A program made the position numbers and the translations under genes. A stretch of 64,000 bases of DNA from Candidatus Pelagibacter sp. IMCC9063 (GTDB lineage Bacteria; Pseudomonadota; Alphaproteobacteria; Pelagibacterales; Pelagibacteraceae), in the NCBI RefSeq assembly GCF_000195085.1, contig NC_015380.1:854001-918000 (forward strand), written 5' to 3'. Shown piece by piece: positions 41,103-52,932 of the stretch (the first letter of the stretch is position 1; every line of letters begins with the position of its first letter). Under the pieces are notes generated by a model, which did not search any database, was not told the origin of the DNA, and saw only the letters and a program-made list of their open reading frames with translations.

Positions 41103-42395
41103 ATGCTAGAAGATAAAAATAGAATATTTAAAAATTTATACGGAGATGAGAGTTTTAGCCTTCCTGCCGCTGAAGTTAGGGGTGATTGGAAAGATACTAA
41201 AGAAATCATTTCTAAAGGAAAAGATTGGATTATAGAAGAGGTTAAAAAATCAGAGCTACGCGGTAGAGGTGGCGCCGGATTTCCTACTGGAGTTAAATGG
41301 TCTTTTGCACCGAAAGAAGTCAAAGAAGGAAGACCTCATTATCTAGTAATTAATGCCGATGAATCAGAACCAGGAACATGCAAAGATAGAGATATATTAA
41401 GGTATGAGCCTCACAAATTAATCGAAGGATGTTTAATTGCAGCCTACGCAGTAAGTGCAAATATTTGTTACGTCTACATTAGAGGCGAGTATGTAAATGA
41501 AGGTAAGGTTTTACAAGAGGCAATTAATGAGGCTTATGAAAAAGGTTATTTAGGAAAAAATGCTGCAGGAACTGGATGGGATCTAGATATTTTCATTCAC
41601 TATGGAGCAGGAGCATATATTTGTGGCGAAGAAACAGCCTTATTAGAAAGTCTTGAAGGAAATAAAGGTCAACCAAGATTAAAACCTCCTTTTCCAGCGT
41701 TGATAGGTCTTTATGGGTGTCCAACTATTGTTAACAATGTAGAAACTGTTGCGGTAGTTCCTACTATCTTAAAAAGAGGAAGCGAATGGTTTGCCTCTTT
41801 TGGAAGAGTAAAAAACAGAGGAACTAAAATTTTTTGTATTTCTGGAAATGTTAACAACCCATGCAATGTTGAAGAAGAAATGGGCATTCCTTTAAAAGTT
41901 TTAATAGAAAAACATGCGGGTGGAGTAATAGGTGGATGGGACAATCTACAAGCTGTAATTCCTGGAGGCTCATCTATGCCCCTACTTCCAAAGAATATTT
42001 GTGAAACTATAAATATGGATTTTGATGCTTTGATCGAGGCGAAAAGTGGCTTAGGAACAGCAGGCATAGTAGTAATAGATAAGTCGCAAGATATTGTTAA
42101 GTGCATGACTAGAATAGCCAGATTTTATAAACATGAAAGTTGTGGTCAATGCACTCCATGTAGAGAAGGTACGGGTTGGATGTGGAGAATGTTAGAACGA
42201 ATAGGTCGAGGAGAATCTAATATTTCTGAAATTGATATGCTTATGGATGTCACCAAGCAAATTGAAGGACATACGATTTGTGCTTTTGGTGAAGGTTCTT
42301 CATGGCCTGTCCAAGGTCTTTTAAGACACTTTAGAAAAGAAATGGAAGCAAAGTGTAATTCAGACCAATATCATTTAAGGAAAGACATAATTTAA
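41103..42395 (+). CDS. nuoF: NADH-quinone oxidoreductase subunit F
   Basis: This 430-aa protein binds FMN and NADH and carries cluster N3. Marks are [50 protein letters not shown] and the ligand motif [12 protein letters not shown] near 347-358. It is the electron entry point of complex I. It shares one base with nuoG (TAATG). Confidence 0.97.
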   Translation: MLEDKNRIFKNLYGDESFSLPAAEVRGDWKDTKEIISKGKDWIIEEVKKSELRGRGGAGFPTGVKWSFAPKEVKEGRPHYLVINADESEPGTCKDRDILRYEPHKLIEGCLIAAYAVSANICYVYIRGEYVNEGKVLQEAINEAYEKGYLGKNAAGTGWDLDIFIHYGAGAYICGEETALLESLEGNKGQPRLKPPFPALIGLYGCPTIVNNVETVAVVPTILKRGSEWFASFGRVKNRGTKIFCISGNVNNPCNVEEEMGIPLKVLIEKHAGGVIGGWDNLQAVIPGGSSMPLLPKNICETINMDFDALIEAKSGLGTAGIVVIDKSQDIVKCMTRIARFYKHESCGQCTPCREGTGWMWRMLERIGRGESNISEIDMLMDVTKQIEGHTICAFGEGSSWPVQGLLRHFRKEMEAKCNSDQYHLRKDII

Positions 42396-44404
42396 TGCCA
42401 AAAGTCAAAGTAGATGGAGTAGAGATTGAAGTTGAGAATGGAACTACCGTTTTGCAAGCTTGTGAAATTGCAGGCAAAGAAATACCAAGATTTTGTTATC
42501 ATGAAAGACTTTCTATAGCTGGAAATTGTAGAATGTGCTTAGTGGAAATAGAGAGATCAGCAAAGCCTGTTGCTTCCTGTGCAATGCCAGCTGCAGAAGG
42601 ACAAGTTATTTTTACAAATACAGAGATGGTAAAAAAAGCAAGAGAAGGTGTTATGGAATTTTTGCTTATTAACCATCCACTAGATTGCCCGATTTGTGAT
42701 CAGGGTGGTGAGTGTGACCTTCAAGATCAATCAGTTAATTACGGTGGCCGAAGCTCTCGTTATGAATTGAACAAAAGATCTGTAAAAGAAAAATATATGG
42801 GACCGTTAATCAAAACCCAAATGAATAGATGTATACACTGCACAAGATGTATTCGTTTTGCAGAAGAAATTGCCGGTGTTCCTGATTTGGGCGCAATTAA
42901 TCGTGGTGAAAACATGGAAATAACGACATTTCTTGAAAAAACTGTAGACAGTGAATTGTCAGCCAATGTCATCGACTTGTGCCCTGTCGGAGCACTTACT
43001 TCCAAGCCTTACGCTTTTGAAGCAAGACCTTGGGAGTTAACCAAAACAGAAACTATAGATGTTATGGATGCAGTTGGATCTAATATTAGAGTTGATACAA
43101 AAGGATGGGATGTAAAAAGAATTTTACCTAGAATAAACGAAGATATTAACGAAGAGTGGATATCTGATAAAACTAGATATGCTTGTGACGGATTGTCTTC
43201 GAACAGAATAGATCAGCCTTACATTAAAAAGGAAGGTAAGCTAACCCCATGTTCTTGGGAGGAAGCTTTTTTAAAAATTAGTGAAGAGTTTAAAAAAACT
43301 GCAAATATAGGTGGCCTAGTAGGAGACTTGGTAGATTTGGAAACTATTTTTTCATTAAAAAATTTACTATCAAGCGTTAGTGGAAGTGATTCGGTAGATT
43401 TTAGACAGAAAGATTTTTATATAGATCCATCTCATCCTTCTAACTATTTATTTAACACCCCCATTGCTGAAATCGATGATGCTGATTTATTTTTATTAGT
43501 TGGTGCAAACCCGAGATTAGAAGCAACGATGATAAATTCTAGGATTAGAAAAAACTTTGTTAGCAAAAAATCAGAAGTTTTTTCAATTGGAAACCCTGGA
43601 GATCAAACGTATAAAATAAATTTATTAGGTGATAATTTGAATATTCTTAAAGATATAGAAGCTGAAAAAAATTTATTTGCTGATAAAATAAAAAAATCAA
43701 AAAAACCAATATTTATAATTGGTGAAAGTGTGTTGAACTCTAAGCAAGGAAAGTTTGTTTTGGAAACTTCAAAAAATATTTTGAAAAAATACAATGCTCT
43801 CTCAGGTCTTAATACACTTCATAGAAATGCGTCTTCTGTAGGAGCTTTAATGCTGGGTGCTTACAATACTAACCAGGACGTTTTGAAAAATGAAATTTTA
43901 TATTTGATCGGCGCAGATGAAATAGAAATTGATAGTAAAAATAAGTTTATTATTTACCAAGGCTCTCATGGTTCTAAAAACACAAAGATAGCAGATGTTG
44001 TTTTGCCTGGAGCTGCTTATACGGAAAAAGATAGTTTATATGTTAATTTAGAAGGCAGAGTACAAGCTGCATACAAAGCCTCTTTCCCCCCTGGAGATGC
44101 AAAAGAAGATTGGAAAATTTTAAGAGCTTTATCGGATGTGCTTAAAAAACCACTAAAATTTAATACTATTGAACAGTTAAGGTCTAAAATATTTGAATCA
44201 TTTTCTGTTTTGCCGGAGATTAATCAACTGCCAAAAGTAAAGACTGAAAATTTATCCATAGCATCTGTAGACACGCTAGATTCCAAAGTAAACTTTACTA
44301 TTTTAGATTATTATCAAACCAATGAAATTGCCAGATCCTCCAAAACTATGATGGAGTGCAAAAGTGCCAGAGAGCAATTGGCAAAAACAGGAACGGACGA
44401 TTAG
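42395..44404 (+). CDS. nuoG: NADH-quinone oxidoreductase subunit G
   Basis: This 669-aa protein is the 75-kDa subunit. The N-terminal [2Fe-2S] domain has [19 protein letters not shown], followed by [15 protein letters not shown] and the [4Fe-4S] domain [13 protein letters not shown], and [15 protein letters not shown] degenerate molybdopterin oxidoreductase domain fills the rest. The length is normal for alphaproteobacteria. nuoH follows after two bases. Confidence 0.96.
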   Translation: MPKVKVDGVEIEVENGTTVLQACEIAGKEIPRFCYHERLSIAGNCRMCLVEIERSAKPVASCAMPAAEGQVIFTNTEMVKKAREGVMEFLLINHPLDCPICDQGGECDLQDQSVNYGGRSSRYELNKRSVKEKYMGPLIKTQMNRCIHCTRCIRFAEEIAGVPDLGAINRGENMEITTFLEKTVDSELSANVIDLCPVGALTSKPYAFEARPWELTKTETIDVMDAVGSNIRVDTKGWDVKRILPRINEDINEEWISDKTRYACDGLSSNRIDQPYIKKEGKLTPCSWEEAFLKISEEFKKTANIGGLVGDLVDLETIFSLKNLLSSVSGSDSVDFRQKDFYIDPSHPSNYLFNTPIAEIDDADLFLLVGANPRLEATMINSRIRKNFVSKKSEVFSIGNPGDQTYKINLLGDNLNILKDIEAEKNLFADKIKKSKKPIFIIGESVLNSKQGKFVLETSKNILKKYNALSGLNTLHRNASSVGALMLGAYNTNQDVLKNEILYLIGADEIEIDSKNKFIIYQGSHGSKNTKIADVVLPGAAYTEKDSLYVNLEGRVQAAYKASFPPGDAKEDWKILRALSDVLKKPLKFNTIEQLRSKIFESFSVLPEINQLPKVKTENLSIASVDTLDSKVNFTILDYYQTNEIARSSKTMMECKSAREQLAKTGTDD

Positions 44405-44406
44405 AG

Positions 44407-45408
44407 ATGATGTCTGAATACTTAAATATTATACTTTTTGATAGCTTGAAGATATTGGCGTTATTAATACCTGTTTTAATTGCTGTAGCTTTAATTGTTT
44501 GGGTAGATAGAAGAGTGTGGGGTCTTGTACAGCTAAGAAAGGGTCCAAATGTAGTTGGTCCATTTGGTTTATTTCAAACTGTTGCTGACGCTTTAAAATA
44601 TATTTTTAAAGAAATAATTATTCCAGCGGGTGCAAATAAGATTATTTTTATTTTAGCCCCAGTCGTTACTATGTCCTTAGCTTTATTAGCTTGGGCAGTA
44701 ATTCCTTTTGGAGAAAACCTTTATGTAACCAACATTAATGTTGGAATTTTGTATTTATTTGCAGTTTCTTCTTTGGGAGTTTATGGAATTATTATGGCAG
44801 GATGGGCTTCCAATTCAAAATATCCTTTTCTTGGAGCATTAAGGTCAGCAGCTCAAATGGTATCGTATGAAGTTTCCATAGGATTGGTTATTATCACTGT
44901 TCTATTGTGTGTAGGTTCTTTAAATCTAGTTGATATTGTTGTTGCTCAAAAAAATATATGGTTTGCCATTCCTTTGTTTCCCATGTTCGTTATTTTCTTT
45001 ATTTCAGCTTTAGCAGAAACCAATAGGCCTCCTTTTGACCTTCCTGAAGCAGAAGCAGAGCTTGTCTCTGGATATCAAACTGAATATTCAGGAATGATGT
45101 ATGCACTTTTTTGGCTTGGAGAGTATGCGAATATATTATTAATGTGCGCACTAGGTTCTATTTTATTCCTAGGTGGGTGGCTATCTCCATTGGATATCAC
45201 TCCATTCAATCTTGTTCCTTCTCCTATTTGGCTGATTTTCAAAATTCTACTATTATTTATTTTATTTGCATTGGTAAAAGCAATTGTACCAAGATATAGA
45301 TACGATCAATTAATGAGATTGGGATGGAAAGTATTCTTACCTCTCTCTTTATTTTGGGTGGTATTGACTTCGGGGTTTTTATTCTACTTTGACTTACTTC
45401 CAAATTAA
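44407..45408 (+). CDS. nuoH: NADH-quinone oxidoreductase subunit H
   Basis: The ATG at 44407, two bases after the nuoG stop, gives 333 aa; the frame is open upstream but would overlap nuoG. The product has eight membrane helices. Marks are [21 protein letters not shown] and [25 protein letters not shown], the loop that lines the quinone channel. A second ATG at 44410 is possible. Confidence 0.95.
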   Translation: MMSEYLNIILFDSLKILALLIPVLIAVALIVWVDRRVWGLVQLRKGPNVVGPFGLFQTVADALKYIFKEIIIPAGANKIIFILAPVVTMSLALLAWAVIPFGENLYVTNINVGILYLFAVSSLGVYGIIMAGWASNSKYPFLGALRSAAQMVSYEVSIGLVIITVLLCVGSLNLVDIVVAQKNIWFAIPLFPMFVIFFISALAETNRPPFDLPEAEAELVSGYQTEYSGMMYALFWLGEYANILLMCALGSILFLGGWLSPLDITPFNLVPSPIWLIFKILLLFILFALVKAIVPRYRYDQLMRLGWKVFLPLSLFWVVLTSGFLFYFDLLPN

Positions 45409-45410
45409 AT

Positions 45411-45896
45411 ATGAAATTTGATAGAATTATAAAGACAATTTTTTTAGTAGAGTTTGTAAAAGCTCTATATTTGGCAATTAAATACATGTTTAAAGACAAG
45501 GCTACTATCAACTATCCTTTTGAAAAAGGCCCTTTAAGCCCAAGATTTAGAGGGGAACATGCCTTACGTAGATACCCAAATGGAGAAGAGCGATGCATTG
45601 CTTGTAAATTGTGTGAAGCAGTATGTCCCGCTCAAGCAATTTCTATTGATGCAGAACTAAAAGAAGACGGTTCTAGAAAAACTACTAGGTATGATATTGA
45701 TATGGTTAAGTGTATTTATTGTGGCCTTTGTCAGGAAGCTTGCCCAGTAGATGCAATAGTACAGGGGCCCAATTTTGAATTTTCTACAGAAACTAGAGAA
45801 GAGCTTTATTACAACAAAGATAAGCTAATGGATAACGGAGATAGATGGGAAAAAGAAATTGCTCATAATATAAAAAAAGATAAAGCCTACAGGTAA
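45411..45896 (+). CDS. nuoI: NADH-quinone oxidoreductase subunit I
   Basis: This 161-aa protein carries clusters N6a and N6b in two ferredoxin motifs: [16 protein letters not shown] and [16 protein letters not shown]. The N-terminal [17 protein letters not shown] segment is typical of the alphaproteobacterial and mitochondrial form. It shares one base with nuoJ (TAATG). Confidence 0.97.
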   Translation: MKFDRIIKTIFLVEFVKALYLAIKYMFKDKATINYPFEKGPLSPRFRGEHALRRYPNGEERCIACKLCEAVCPAQAISIDAELKEDGSRKTTRYDIDMVKCIYCGLCQEACPVDAIVQGPNFEFSTETREELYYNKDKLMDNGDRWEKEIAHNIKKDKAYR

Positions 45897-46513
45897 TGCT
45901 AGCTCATTCAATTATATTTTATTTTTTTTCATTTATAACAATCGCATCCTCTTTAATGGTGATCGCTAGTAAAAATACTGTTCATGCAGTTTTTTTTTTA
46001 ATACTTGATTTTGTTAGTATATCATCTTTGTTTATCATGATGGGAGCTGAATTTTTAGGAATGCTCACATTGATTGTTTATGTCGGTGCAGTAGCAGTAC
46101 TTTTTCTATTTGTTGTTATGATGATTAATGTCAATTTTTCAGAATTAAAATCTGGTTTTTTAGAATACATACCATTTGGATTGCTAATCGGTCTTGTTAT
46201 TTTGTTAGAACTTGGAATGATGATTGCTACCTGGAAATACAAACCTGATTTTGTACCATCTAATACGATTATAAATAAAACTATTACTAATACAGAAAGC
46301 CTAGGCCTAGTAATTTACACAGATTATATTTTCTTTTTTCAATTATCAGGTTTTATTTTATTAGTAGCGATGATTGGTGCTATCGTTTTAACCTTTAGAA
46401 GAAAAGAATCTCTTAGAAGACAAGACATTACCACACAAGTTTCTAGAGAGAGAACAGATTCAGTTGAATTGGTTGAAGTGAAGCATTCCGAAGGAGTTAA
46501 AATAAATGATTGA
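45896..46513 (+). CDS. nuoJ: NADH-quinone oxidoreductase subunit J
   Basis: This 205-aa membrane protein has five helices. The conserved segment [27 protein letters not shown] contains the pi-bulge helix implicated in coupling. A charged C-terminal tail of about 40 residues follows. It overlaps nuoK by eight bases. Confidence 0.95.
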   Translation: MLAHSIIFYFFSFITIASSLMVIASKNTVHAVFFLILDFVSISSLFIMMGAEFLGMLTLIVYVGAVAVLFLFVVMMINVNFSELKSGFLEYIPFGLLIGLVILLELGMMIATWKYKPDFVPSNTIINKTITNTESLGLVIYTDYIFFFQLSGFILLVAMIGAIVLTFRRKESLRRQDITTQVSRERTDSVELVEVKHSEGVKIND

Positions 46514-46817
46514 AATTGGATTAACCCATTATTTATTCCTTGCGTCTATAATTTTTACAATTGGTGTAATAGGAATATTTTTAAACAGAAAAAATGTAAT
46601 TGTAATTTTAATGTCGGTGGAACTAATTTTAATTGCTGTAAATATTAATTTAGTTTCATTTTCTGTTTATTTGAATGATATTGTTGGGCAGGTTTTTACA
46701 TTGTTTGTATTAACTGTAGCAGCCGCTGAGGCCGCTATAGGGCTTGCTATATTAGTGGTATTTTTCAGAAACAAAGGCTCTATTCACGTAGATGATATCA
46801 ACTCTTTAAAAGGTTAA
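46506..46817 (+). CDS. nuoK: NADH-quinone oxidoreductase subunit K
   Basis: This 103-aa three-helix protein has the buried acidic residues in [16 protein letters not shown] and [12 protein letters not shown] that form part of the proton path. The length is standard. nuoL starts three bases after the stop. Confidence 0.97.
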   Translation: MIEIGLTHYLFLASIIFTIGVIGIFLNRKNVIVILMSVELILIAVNINLVSFSVYLNDIVGQVFTLFVLTVAAAEAAIGLAILVVFFRNKGSIHVDDINSLKG

Positions 46818-46820
46818 ACA

Positions 46821-48731
46821 ATGGCTTATTTATTAGTTTTTTTGCCATTAGTTGCCTCTTTCATAGTTGGTATTTTTGGTAGAATTTTAGGAGATAAAAT
46901 TTCACAATTTATTACGTGCTCGTTTGTTTTAATTTCATCTGTTTTATCTATCTATATCTTTTCTGACGTTGCTATAAATTCTAACATCTACAATCTTAAG
47001 ATTTTTAACTGGATCACTTCTGGAGGCCTAGTACTTAATTGGTCTATCAATATCGATACTCTTACTTCAGTCATGTTGGTAGTTGTCACTTCGGTTTCAG
47101 CTTTAGTTCATGTTTACTCAGTAGGATATATGTCTCATGATCCTGACAAACCCAGGTTCATGTCTTACTTATCTTTATTTACTTTTATGATGTTAATGCT
47201 AGTCACATCAGATAATTTTTTACAGCTATTTTTTGGCTGGGAGGGAGTAGGTCTTGCATCTTATCTTTTGATAGGATTTTGGTATAAAAAACCATCAGCC
47301 AATTCAGCAGCCATAAAAGCATTTGTTGTCAATAGAGTAGGAGATTTTGGTTTAGCGATTGGTATTTTTTTAATATTCAAATACACAGGCAGCGTTAATT
47401 TTGTAGATGTGTTCAAAGCTATTCCAACGCTTTTAGATAAAAATATTAGCATGCTTGGCATTGAGTCTTCTTTAATTAACTTTATTTGTATTTTTCTATT
47501 TATTGGGGCGATGGGTAAATCAGCGCAGATTTTTTTACACACTTGGCTACCTGATGCTATGGAAGGACCAACACCTGTTTCTGCATTAATTCATGCAGCC
47601 ACCATGGTTACGGCGGGAGTTTTTCTAGTTGTGAGATGTTCGCCAATATTTGAATACTCTCCTTTTGTTTTAAATATTATAGTTTTGGTTGGCGCTACTA
47701 CAGCTTTTTTTGCTGGTACCATTGGCCTTGTTCAGAACGATATTAAAAGAGTGATAGCGTATTCAACATGTAGTCAATTAGGGTACATGTTCTTTGCAGC
47801 TGGTTTGGGAGCTTATCATATTGCTATTTTTCATTTATTTACACATGCATTTTTTAAAGCGCTTCTTTTTTTAGGAGCTGGATCTGTCATTCATGCATTT
47901 AATGACGAGCAGGATATGAGAAACATGGGAGGTGTTTGGAAAAAAATTCCTTACACTTATTCATTAATGATTATTGGAACCTTGGCACTAACAGGCTTTC
48001 CTTTTCTTTCAGGTTTTTTTTCAAAAGATGCAATTATAGAAACTGCCTATAATTCAACTTCTTTTTTTGCTGGTTATGCAGTTACTATTGGAGTGTTAAC
48101 AGCTTTTATGACTTCTCTTTATTCGTGGAGGTTAATTTTTATGACTTTTCATGGAACCTATAACAACAAAAACATTAGTCTATCTAAGGTTCACGAATCT
48201 CCAGCAGTAATGCTTGTGCCTCTTTTATTTCTTGCTTTAGGTGCGATTTTTGCTGGTTACGCTTTTAAAGACTATTTTATAGGTTCTCAATTTATCCAAT
48301 TTTGGAGCAGTTCAATTTTCTTTTTAAAAGAGTTTGTTTTGCTGCATCCTCCTTTGTGGTTTTTATTACTAACTCCAATTTTAGTTTTATTAGCCATTCC
48401 ACTTTCTTATTACTTTTTTGTCAAAGATAAAAAATCTCTGGATGGTTTTGTAGAAATAAACAAACCTCTTTATAATTTTCTAGTAAACAAATGGTACTTT
48501 GATGAGTTGTATGATTTTTTATTCGTGAAGCCCGCCAAAAAGATAGGTGCTTTTTTTTGGAAAATTGGAGATGGTACAATCATAGACGGCTTTGGTCCTG
48601 ATGGTCTAGCTAAATTAGTCAAATTAGTTTCAGATAAGGCTGTTCAATTTCAGTCAGGGTTTTTATATCATTACGCTTTTGTTATACTGATAGGGCTTTC
48701 AATCTTATTAACCTACATGATGATTTTTTAA
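46821..48731 (+). CDS. nuoL: NADH-quinone oxidoreductase subunit L
   Basis: This 636-aa antiporter-like subunit pumps protons and carries the long lateral helix. Marks are FFGWEGVGLASYLLIGFWY, GKSAQIFLHTWLPDAMEGPTPVSALIHAATMVTAG and a Lys in the KRVIAYSTCSQLGYM helix. It has about 16 membrane helices and is of normal length. nuoM starts three bases later. Confidence 0.97.
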   Translation: MAYLLVFLPLVASFIVGIFGRILGDKISQFITCSFVLISSVLSIYIFSDVAINSNIYNLKIFNWITSGGLVLNWSINIDTLTSVMLVVVTSVSALVHVYSVGYMSHDPDKPRFMSYLSLFTFMMLMLVTSDNFLQLFFGWEGVGLASYLLIGFWYKKPSANSAAIKAFVVNRVGDFGLAIGIFLIFKYTGSVNFVDVFKAIPTLLDKNISMLGIESSLINFICIFLFIGAMGKSAQIFLHTWLPDAMEGPTPVSALIHAATMVTAGVFLVVRCSPIFEYSPFVLNIIVLVGATTAFFAGTIGLVQNDIKRVIAYSTCSQLGYMFFAAGLGAYHIAIFHLFTHAFFKALLFLGAGSVIHAFNDEQDMRNMGGVWKKIPYTYSLMIIGTLALTGFPFLSGFFSKDAIIETAYNSTSFFAGYAVTIGVLTAFMTSLYSWRLIFMTFHGTYNNKNISLSKVHESPAVMLVPLLFLALGAIFAGYAFKDYFIGSQFIQFWSSSIFFLKEFVLLHPPLWFLLLTPILVLLAIPLSYYFFVKDKKSLDGFVEINKPLYNFLVNKWYFDELYDFLFVKPAKKIGAFFWKIGDGTIIDGFGPDGLAKLVKLVSDKAVQFQSGFLYHYAFVILIGLSILLTYMMIF

Positions 48732-48734
48732 TTA

Positions 48735-50237
48735 ATGAACTTACCGATATTAACCATAATCACTTTTCTTCCTTTGATAGGAGTTTTTTTTATTCTTTTT
48801 AACAAAGGAGAAGAAGAGAGGGTAGGTAAGATTAGTTTTCATGTGTCTTTGCTAACTTCTTTGCTAGTTTTTGTTTTGTCATTATTTTTATGGTTTAGCT
48901 TTGACAAAACCATATCCTCTTTTCAGTTTGTCGAAGAAAAAAAATGGATCATTGACTTTGTGAAATACAAAGTAGGAGTGGATGGTATTAGTATCCTTTT
49001 TGTTGTGCTGACTGCCTTTATTACTCCAATTTGTATTGTTGCAACCTACAATAGTGTAAAATTTAGAAAAAAAGATTTCTTTATTGCTCTACTAGTGATG
49101 GAGACAATGATGATAGGAGTTTTTTGTTCCTTAGATCTTTTCTTATTCTATCTTTTTTTTGAAGCAGGATTAATACCCATGTTTTTAATTATTGGTATAT
49201 GGGGTGGGATTAGACGAGTGTATGCGGCTTTTAAATTTTTCTTATACACACTTCTAGGATCTGTTTTTATGCTGATTGCAATTATATTTATATATATGCA
49301 AACAGGAACCACAGATGTGGAGGCTTTGTTAGCCTTGGATATACCTGTGCAATATCAATATTTATTGTGGCTTGGTTTTTTTGCTTCATTTGCTGTTAAA
49401 ACACCAATGTGGCCAGTTCACACTTGGTTACCAGATGCGCATGTTGAAGCTCCTACTTCAGGCTCAGTAATTCTAGCAGCTATTTTGCTTAAAATGGCAG
49501 GCTATGGTTTTATTAGATTTTCCCTTGGTTTATTTCCAGTAGCTTCAGATTTTTTCTCACCTTTGGTATTTTCATTGAGTATAATAGCTATTGTTTACAC
49601 GTCCCTTGTAGCCTTAGTCCAAAAAGATATGAAAAAATTGATAGCCTACTCGTCAGTTGCTCACATGGGCTTTGTTACTATTGGTATTTTTGCTTTCAAT
49701 TCACAAGGTATCGAAGGAAGTATATTTCAAATGATAAGTCACGGCATAGTGTCTGCTGCTTTATTTCTTTGCGTAGGTGTTGTTTATGACAGAATGCATA
49801 CGAGACAAATTTCAGATTATGGTGGGGTATCAAACGTAATGCCCAATTATGCAATTGTATTTATGGTTTTTATCTTAGCAAGCGTAGGACTTCCAGGAAC
49901 CAGCGGTTTTGTTGGAGAGATTTTAGTTTTGATTGGAATATTTAAAACGAACTATTTGGTAGCTTTCTTTGCAGCTACAGGAGTTGTTTTGTCAGCTTGT
50001 TATAGCTTATCATTATATAGAAGAGTTTGTTTTGGAGAAATTATCAATGATAAGGTTAAAGTTTTAAAAGATATGAATTATTCAGAATATATTACTTTAA
50101 TACCTTTACTGATTCTTGTAATTTTACTTGGAGTTTATCCAAACATTATTTTAGATACAATTTCAACAAGTGTGGAAAATTTAGTCTCTGTTTACAATGT
50201 TAAAATTTCAACATTTAATAATTTAATGATTAAATAA
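48735..50237 (+). CDS. nuoM: NADH-quinone oxidoreductase subunit M
   Basis: This 500-aa antiporter-like subunit has the proton-channel marks FYLFFEAGLIPMFLIIGIWGG, PMWPVHTWLPDAHVEAPTSGSVILA and KKLIAYSSVAHMGF. It has about 14 helices. It lies three bases from nuoL and two bases before nuoN. Confidence 0.97.
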   Translation: MNLPILTIITFLPLIGVFFILFNKGEEERVGKISFHVSLLTSLLVFVLSLFLWFSFDKTISSFQFVEEKKWIIDFVKYKVGVDGISILFVVLTAFITPICIVATYNSVKFRKKDFFIALLVMETMMIGVFCSLDLFLFYLFFEAGLIPMFLIIGIWGGIRRVYAAFKFFLYTLLGSVFMLIAIIFIYMQTGTTDVEALLALDIPVQYQYLLWLGFFASFAVKTPMWPVHTWLPDAHVEAPTSGSVILAAILLKMAGYGFIRFSLGLFPVASDFFSPLVFSLSIIAIVYTSLVALVQKDMKKLIAYSSVAHMGFVTIGIFAFNSQGIEGSIFQMISHGIVSAALFLCVGVVYDRMHTRQISDYGGVSNVMPNYAIVFMVFILASVGLPGTSGFVGEILVLIGIFKTNYLVAFFAATGVVLSACYSLSLYRRVCFGEIINDKVKVLKDMNYSEYITLIPLLILVILLGVYPNIILDTISTSVENLVSVYNVKISTFNNLMIK

Positions 50238-50239
50238 TT

Positions 50240-51658
50240 ATGGAAAATATTAATTTTATATATCCGGAAATTTTTATAGCAATTTCTATTTTAGGATTGT
50301 TAATGGTTGGAGTTTTTAAAACCAATAGTTTTAATTTAGTTACTAAGCTTACTTCGTTTATGCTTTTGATAACTATACCTATAGTTTTTTTGAATAGTAC
50401 TGTTTCGATGAAGCTATTTTCAAATAACTACATAGTCGATGAATTGTCTTCTTTTTTAAAAATACTTATTTTGGGGTCTAGTGCTTTTGCGTTATTTTTT
50501 ACTGATCAGTACATAAAGAAAAATAAATTAGATAAATTTGAATATCCAGTATTGATTACAACAGCTATACTTGGAATGTTTGTGATGGTCAGTTCAAATA
50601 ACTTAATTGGCCTGTATCTTGGAATTGAGCTTCAGTCTCTTTCTCTTTATGTTTTGGCTTCATTAAGTAGAGATTCTACAAAATCTACAGAAGCCGGTGT
50701 TAAGTATTTTGTTCTAGGAGCATTGTCTTCTGGTTTGCTTTTGTACGGCTGTTCTCTAGTTTATGGATTTACAGGATCTACAAACTATTACGTAATTGCC
50801 GAAAACTTTTCTGCTGACAATATTGCTTTATTATTTGGTCTTGTCTTTATATTGATTGGATTGGCTTTTAAAATATCTGCTGTTCCATTTCATATGTGGA
50901 CACCAGATGTTTATGAGGGTGCTCCTACTTCAGTAACAGCATTTTTTGCGTTAGCTCCAAAAGTCGCTGGCTTTGGAGCAATTATAAGAATTTTATATAT
51001 TGCTTTTGGAAATGTTTTTGATGAGTGGCAGTCTATCTTGATTTTCATATCAGTAGCATCTATGATTTTGGGAGCCGTTGCTGCTATTGGGCAAACCAAC
51101 ATTAAAAGACTTATGGCCTATAGCAGTATTAGTCATATGGGCTATGGTCTTGCAGGGTTAGCCACTGGAATTAACGAAGGTGTGACAGCTTCTGTTCTTT
51201 ATATTTTTCTTTATGTCGTAATGAACATCGGAAGCTTTGCCTGCATTCTCATTATGAAGAGAAAAGATATTTATTTAGAAAACATTAGAGACCTTTCTGG
51301 GTTGTCCAAAAATCATCCTCTTGTAGCTTTTTGCTTAACGGTAATGTTTTTTTCTTTGGCAGGTATTCCTCCCTTAGCTGGATTTTTTGCCAAATTTTAT
51401 ATTTTTATGGCTGTAGTTAAGGCGGATTTAATTATTTTAGCCGTAATTGGATTGGTAACTTCAGTAATTTCAGCGTTCTATTATTTGAGAATTATTAAAA
51501 TAATATATTTTGATCCGGAACAAGAAAAGTTCGACCCAATCTCAAGCAAAGGTGTTAAAATTTCTTTAGCACTTTCAACCTTGTTAATATTATTTTACTT
51601 CTTGAATCCTTCTATACTAAATTTTTTCGTTAACCTTGCATCAAAGTCAGTTCAATAA
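50240..51658 (+). CDS. nuoN: NADH-quinone oxidoreductase subunit N
   Basis: This 472-aa antiporter-like subunit closes the operon of 14 nuo genes. Marks are LYLGIELQSLSLYVLASL, FKISAVPFHMWTPDVYEGAPTSVTAF and KRLMAYSSISHMGYGLAGL. It is followed after five bases by birA, so transcription probably runs on. Confidence 0.97.
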   Translation: MENINFIYPEIFIAISILGLLMVGVFKTNSFNLVTKLTSFMLLITIPIVFLNSTVSMKLFSNNYIVDELSSFLKILILGSSAFALFFTDQYIKKNKLDKFEYPVLITTAILGMFVMVSSNNLIGLYLGIELQSLSLYVLASLSRDSTKSTEAGVKYFVLGALSSGLLLYGCSLVYGFTGSTNYYVIAENFSADNIALLFGLVFILIGLAFKISAVPFHMWTPDVYEGAPTSVTAFFALAPKVAGFGAIIRILYIAFGNVFDEWQSILIFISVASMILGAVAAIGQTNIKRLMAYSSISHMGYGLAGLATGINEGVTASVLYIFLYVVMNIGSFACILIMKRKDIYLENIRDLSGLSKNHPLVAFCLTVMFFSLAGIPPLAGFFAKFYIFMAVVKADLIILAVIGLVTSVISAFYYLRIIKIIYFDPEQEKFDPISSKGVKISLALSTLLILFYFLNPSILNFFVNLASKSVQ

Positions 51659-51663
51659 AAGCA

Positions 51664-52182
51664 ATGACCAAGACAATTTTTTATTTTGATAGTGTTAATA
51701 GCACCAACGATGAAGCTAAGAAATTAGTTGAAAATCATAAAGTTATGTCAGGCTTAGTGATTAGTGATCACCAAAAAAAAGGTAGGGGAAGGTTTGGTAA
51801 TAATTGGGTATCCATGAAAGGAAATTTTATGGGGTCTGCTTTCTTTCCTGTTCGTAATTACAATTCTATTGACAGGTTGCAGTATAAAGTTTTAAAAACC
51901 CTTCTTAATTTATTTGTCAAAATTACCAAAAAAAATAATTTTAAAATTAAGAAACCTAATGATATTCTTATAGGAGACAAAAAAGTATGCGGAATACTTA
52001 TAGAAAGCTTTGTTAACAATAATAAACTATTTGCCATCATTGGAGTAGGGGTTAATTTTATAAAAAATCCAATTCTTAAAAAGTATAAGGCAACTAATTT
52101 TAAAAAAGAGTTTAACAAATCAATAAACGTATTAGAATTTTCTAGAATTTTAAATCAAGAAATGAAAAAAACTATTATATGA
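51664..52182 (+). CDS. birA: biotin--[acetyl-CoA-carboxylase] ligase, short form
   Basis: This 172-aa protein is the catalytic core of biotin protein ligase, which makes biotinyl-AMP and transfers it to carboxylase carriers. Visible marks are DSVNSTNDEAK, the KKGRGRFGNNWVS adenylate loop near 38-50, KKPNDILIGDKKVCGILIE near 96-114 and the GVGVNF strand. It lacks both the HTH domain and most of the C-terminal domain of E. coli BirA, so it cannot be a repressor. Its stop overlaps coaX (ATGA), which argues the short end is real. Confidence 0.85.
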   Translation: MTKTIFYFDSVNSTNDEAKKLVENHKVMSGLVISDHQKKGRGRFGNNWVSMKGNFMGSAFFPVRNYNSIDRLQYKVLKTLLNLFVKITKKNNFKIKKPNDILIGDKKVCGILIESFVNNNKLFAIIGVGVNFIKNPILKKYKATNFKKEFNKSINVLEFSRILNQEMKKTII

Positions 52183-52930
52183 TTTTAATTGGAGATATAG
52201 GAAATACACAGTCTAAGTTTGCTCATTATAACAAAGGCAATAACAAGATATTTAAATTAAAAAATTTTAATACTTCCGATATAGAAAAAAATAAAGATTT
52301 TACAAAATTTGTTAATAATACAAAATTTACAAATGCTGTTATTGCATCAGTAGTTCCAAAGGTTTTTTTGAAAATTAAATCTGTATTGAAAAAAAAAATA
52401 TAAAATGTTATGAGATTTTAGATAAAAAGTTAAAAAACCCAATTAAAATTAAGATTAGAAAGCCTAAGCAGTTAGGTTCTGATAGGTTAGCAAATGTATT
52501 TGCAGCTAACCAACTTTATAAATCTAATTGTATTGTGATTGATTTTGGCACAGCAACCACTTTTGATATTTTGTCTAAAAATGGAATTTATAATGGAGGG
52601 TTGATTACTCCTGGTGTTAGACTCTCTTTATCTACACTAAGTTCATTAACCGCACTGTTACCATTAATAAAGCTAAAGAAAACGAAGCAAATTATAGGAA
52701 AAGATACTATTTCAGCTATCAATTCAGGAGTTTATTGGGGCTATGTGGCAATGATTGATGGATTGTTAAAAAAAATTATATCAACTACTAAAAAAAAATA
52801 TAAAGTAATTTTAACTGGTGGTTTGGCACATATTTTTTCAAATTCACTTCAATACAAATCTACAATCAATACAAACATCACCCTACATGGTGTTGTTGAA
52901 ACCATTAAATACAATAAAAAATTATTTTAA
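52179..52930 (+). CDS. coaX: type III pantothenate kinase, frameshifted
   Basis: Frame one (52179-52403) has the P-loop-like start MILIGDIGNTQSKFAHYNKG. Frame two (about 52399-52930) continues CYEILDKKLKNPIKI, then QLGSDRLANVFAANQLY and VIDFGTATTFDIL with the phosphate and pantothenate motifs, and ends LTGGLAHIFSNSL. The break is an A9 run at about 52390-52398. One extra A gives an intact 250-aa kinase of normal length. The enzyme phosphorylates pantothenate, the first step to coenzyme A. It is an error or slippage site rather than old decay, because both halves are otherwise intact. Confidence 0.85.
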
Positions 52931-52932
52931 AT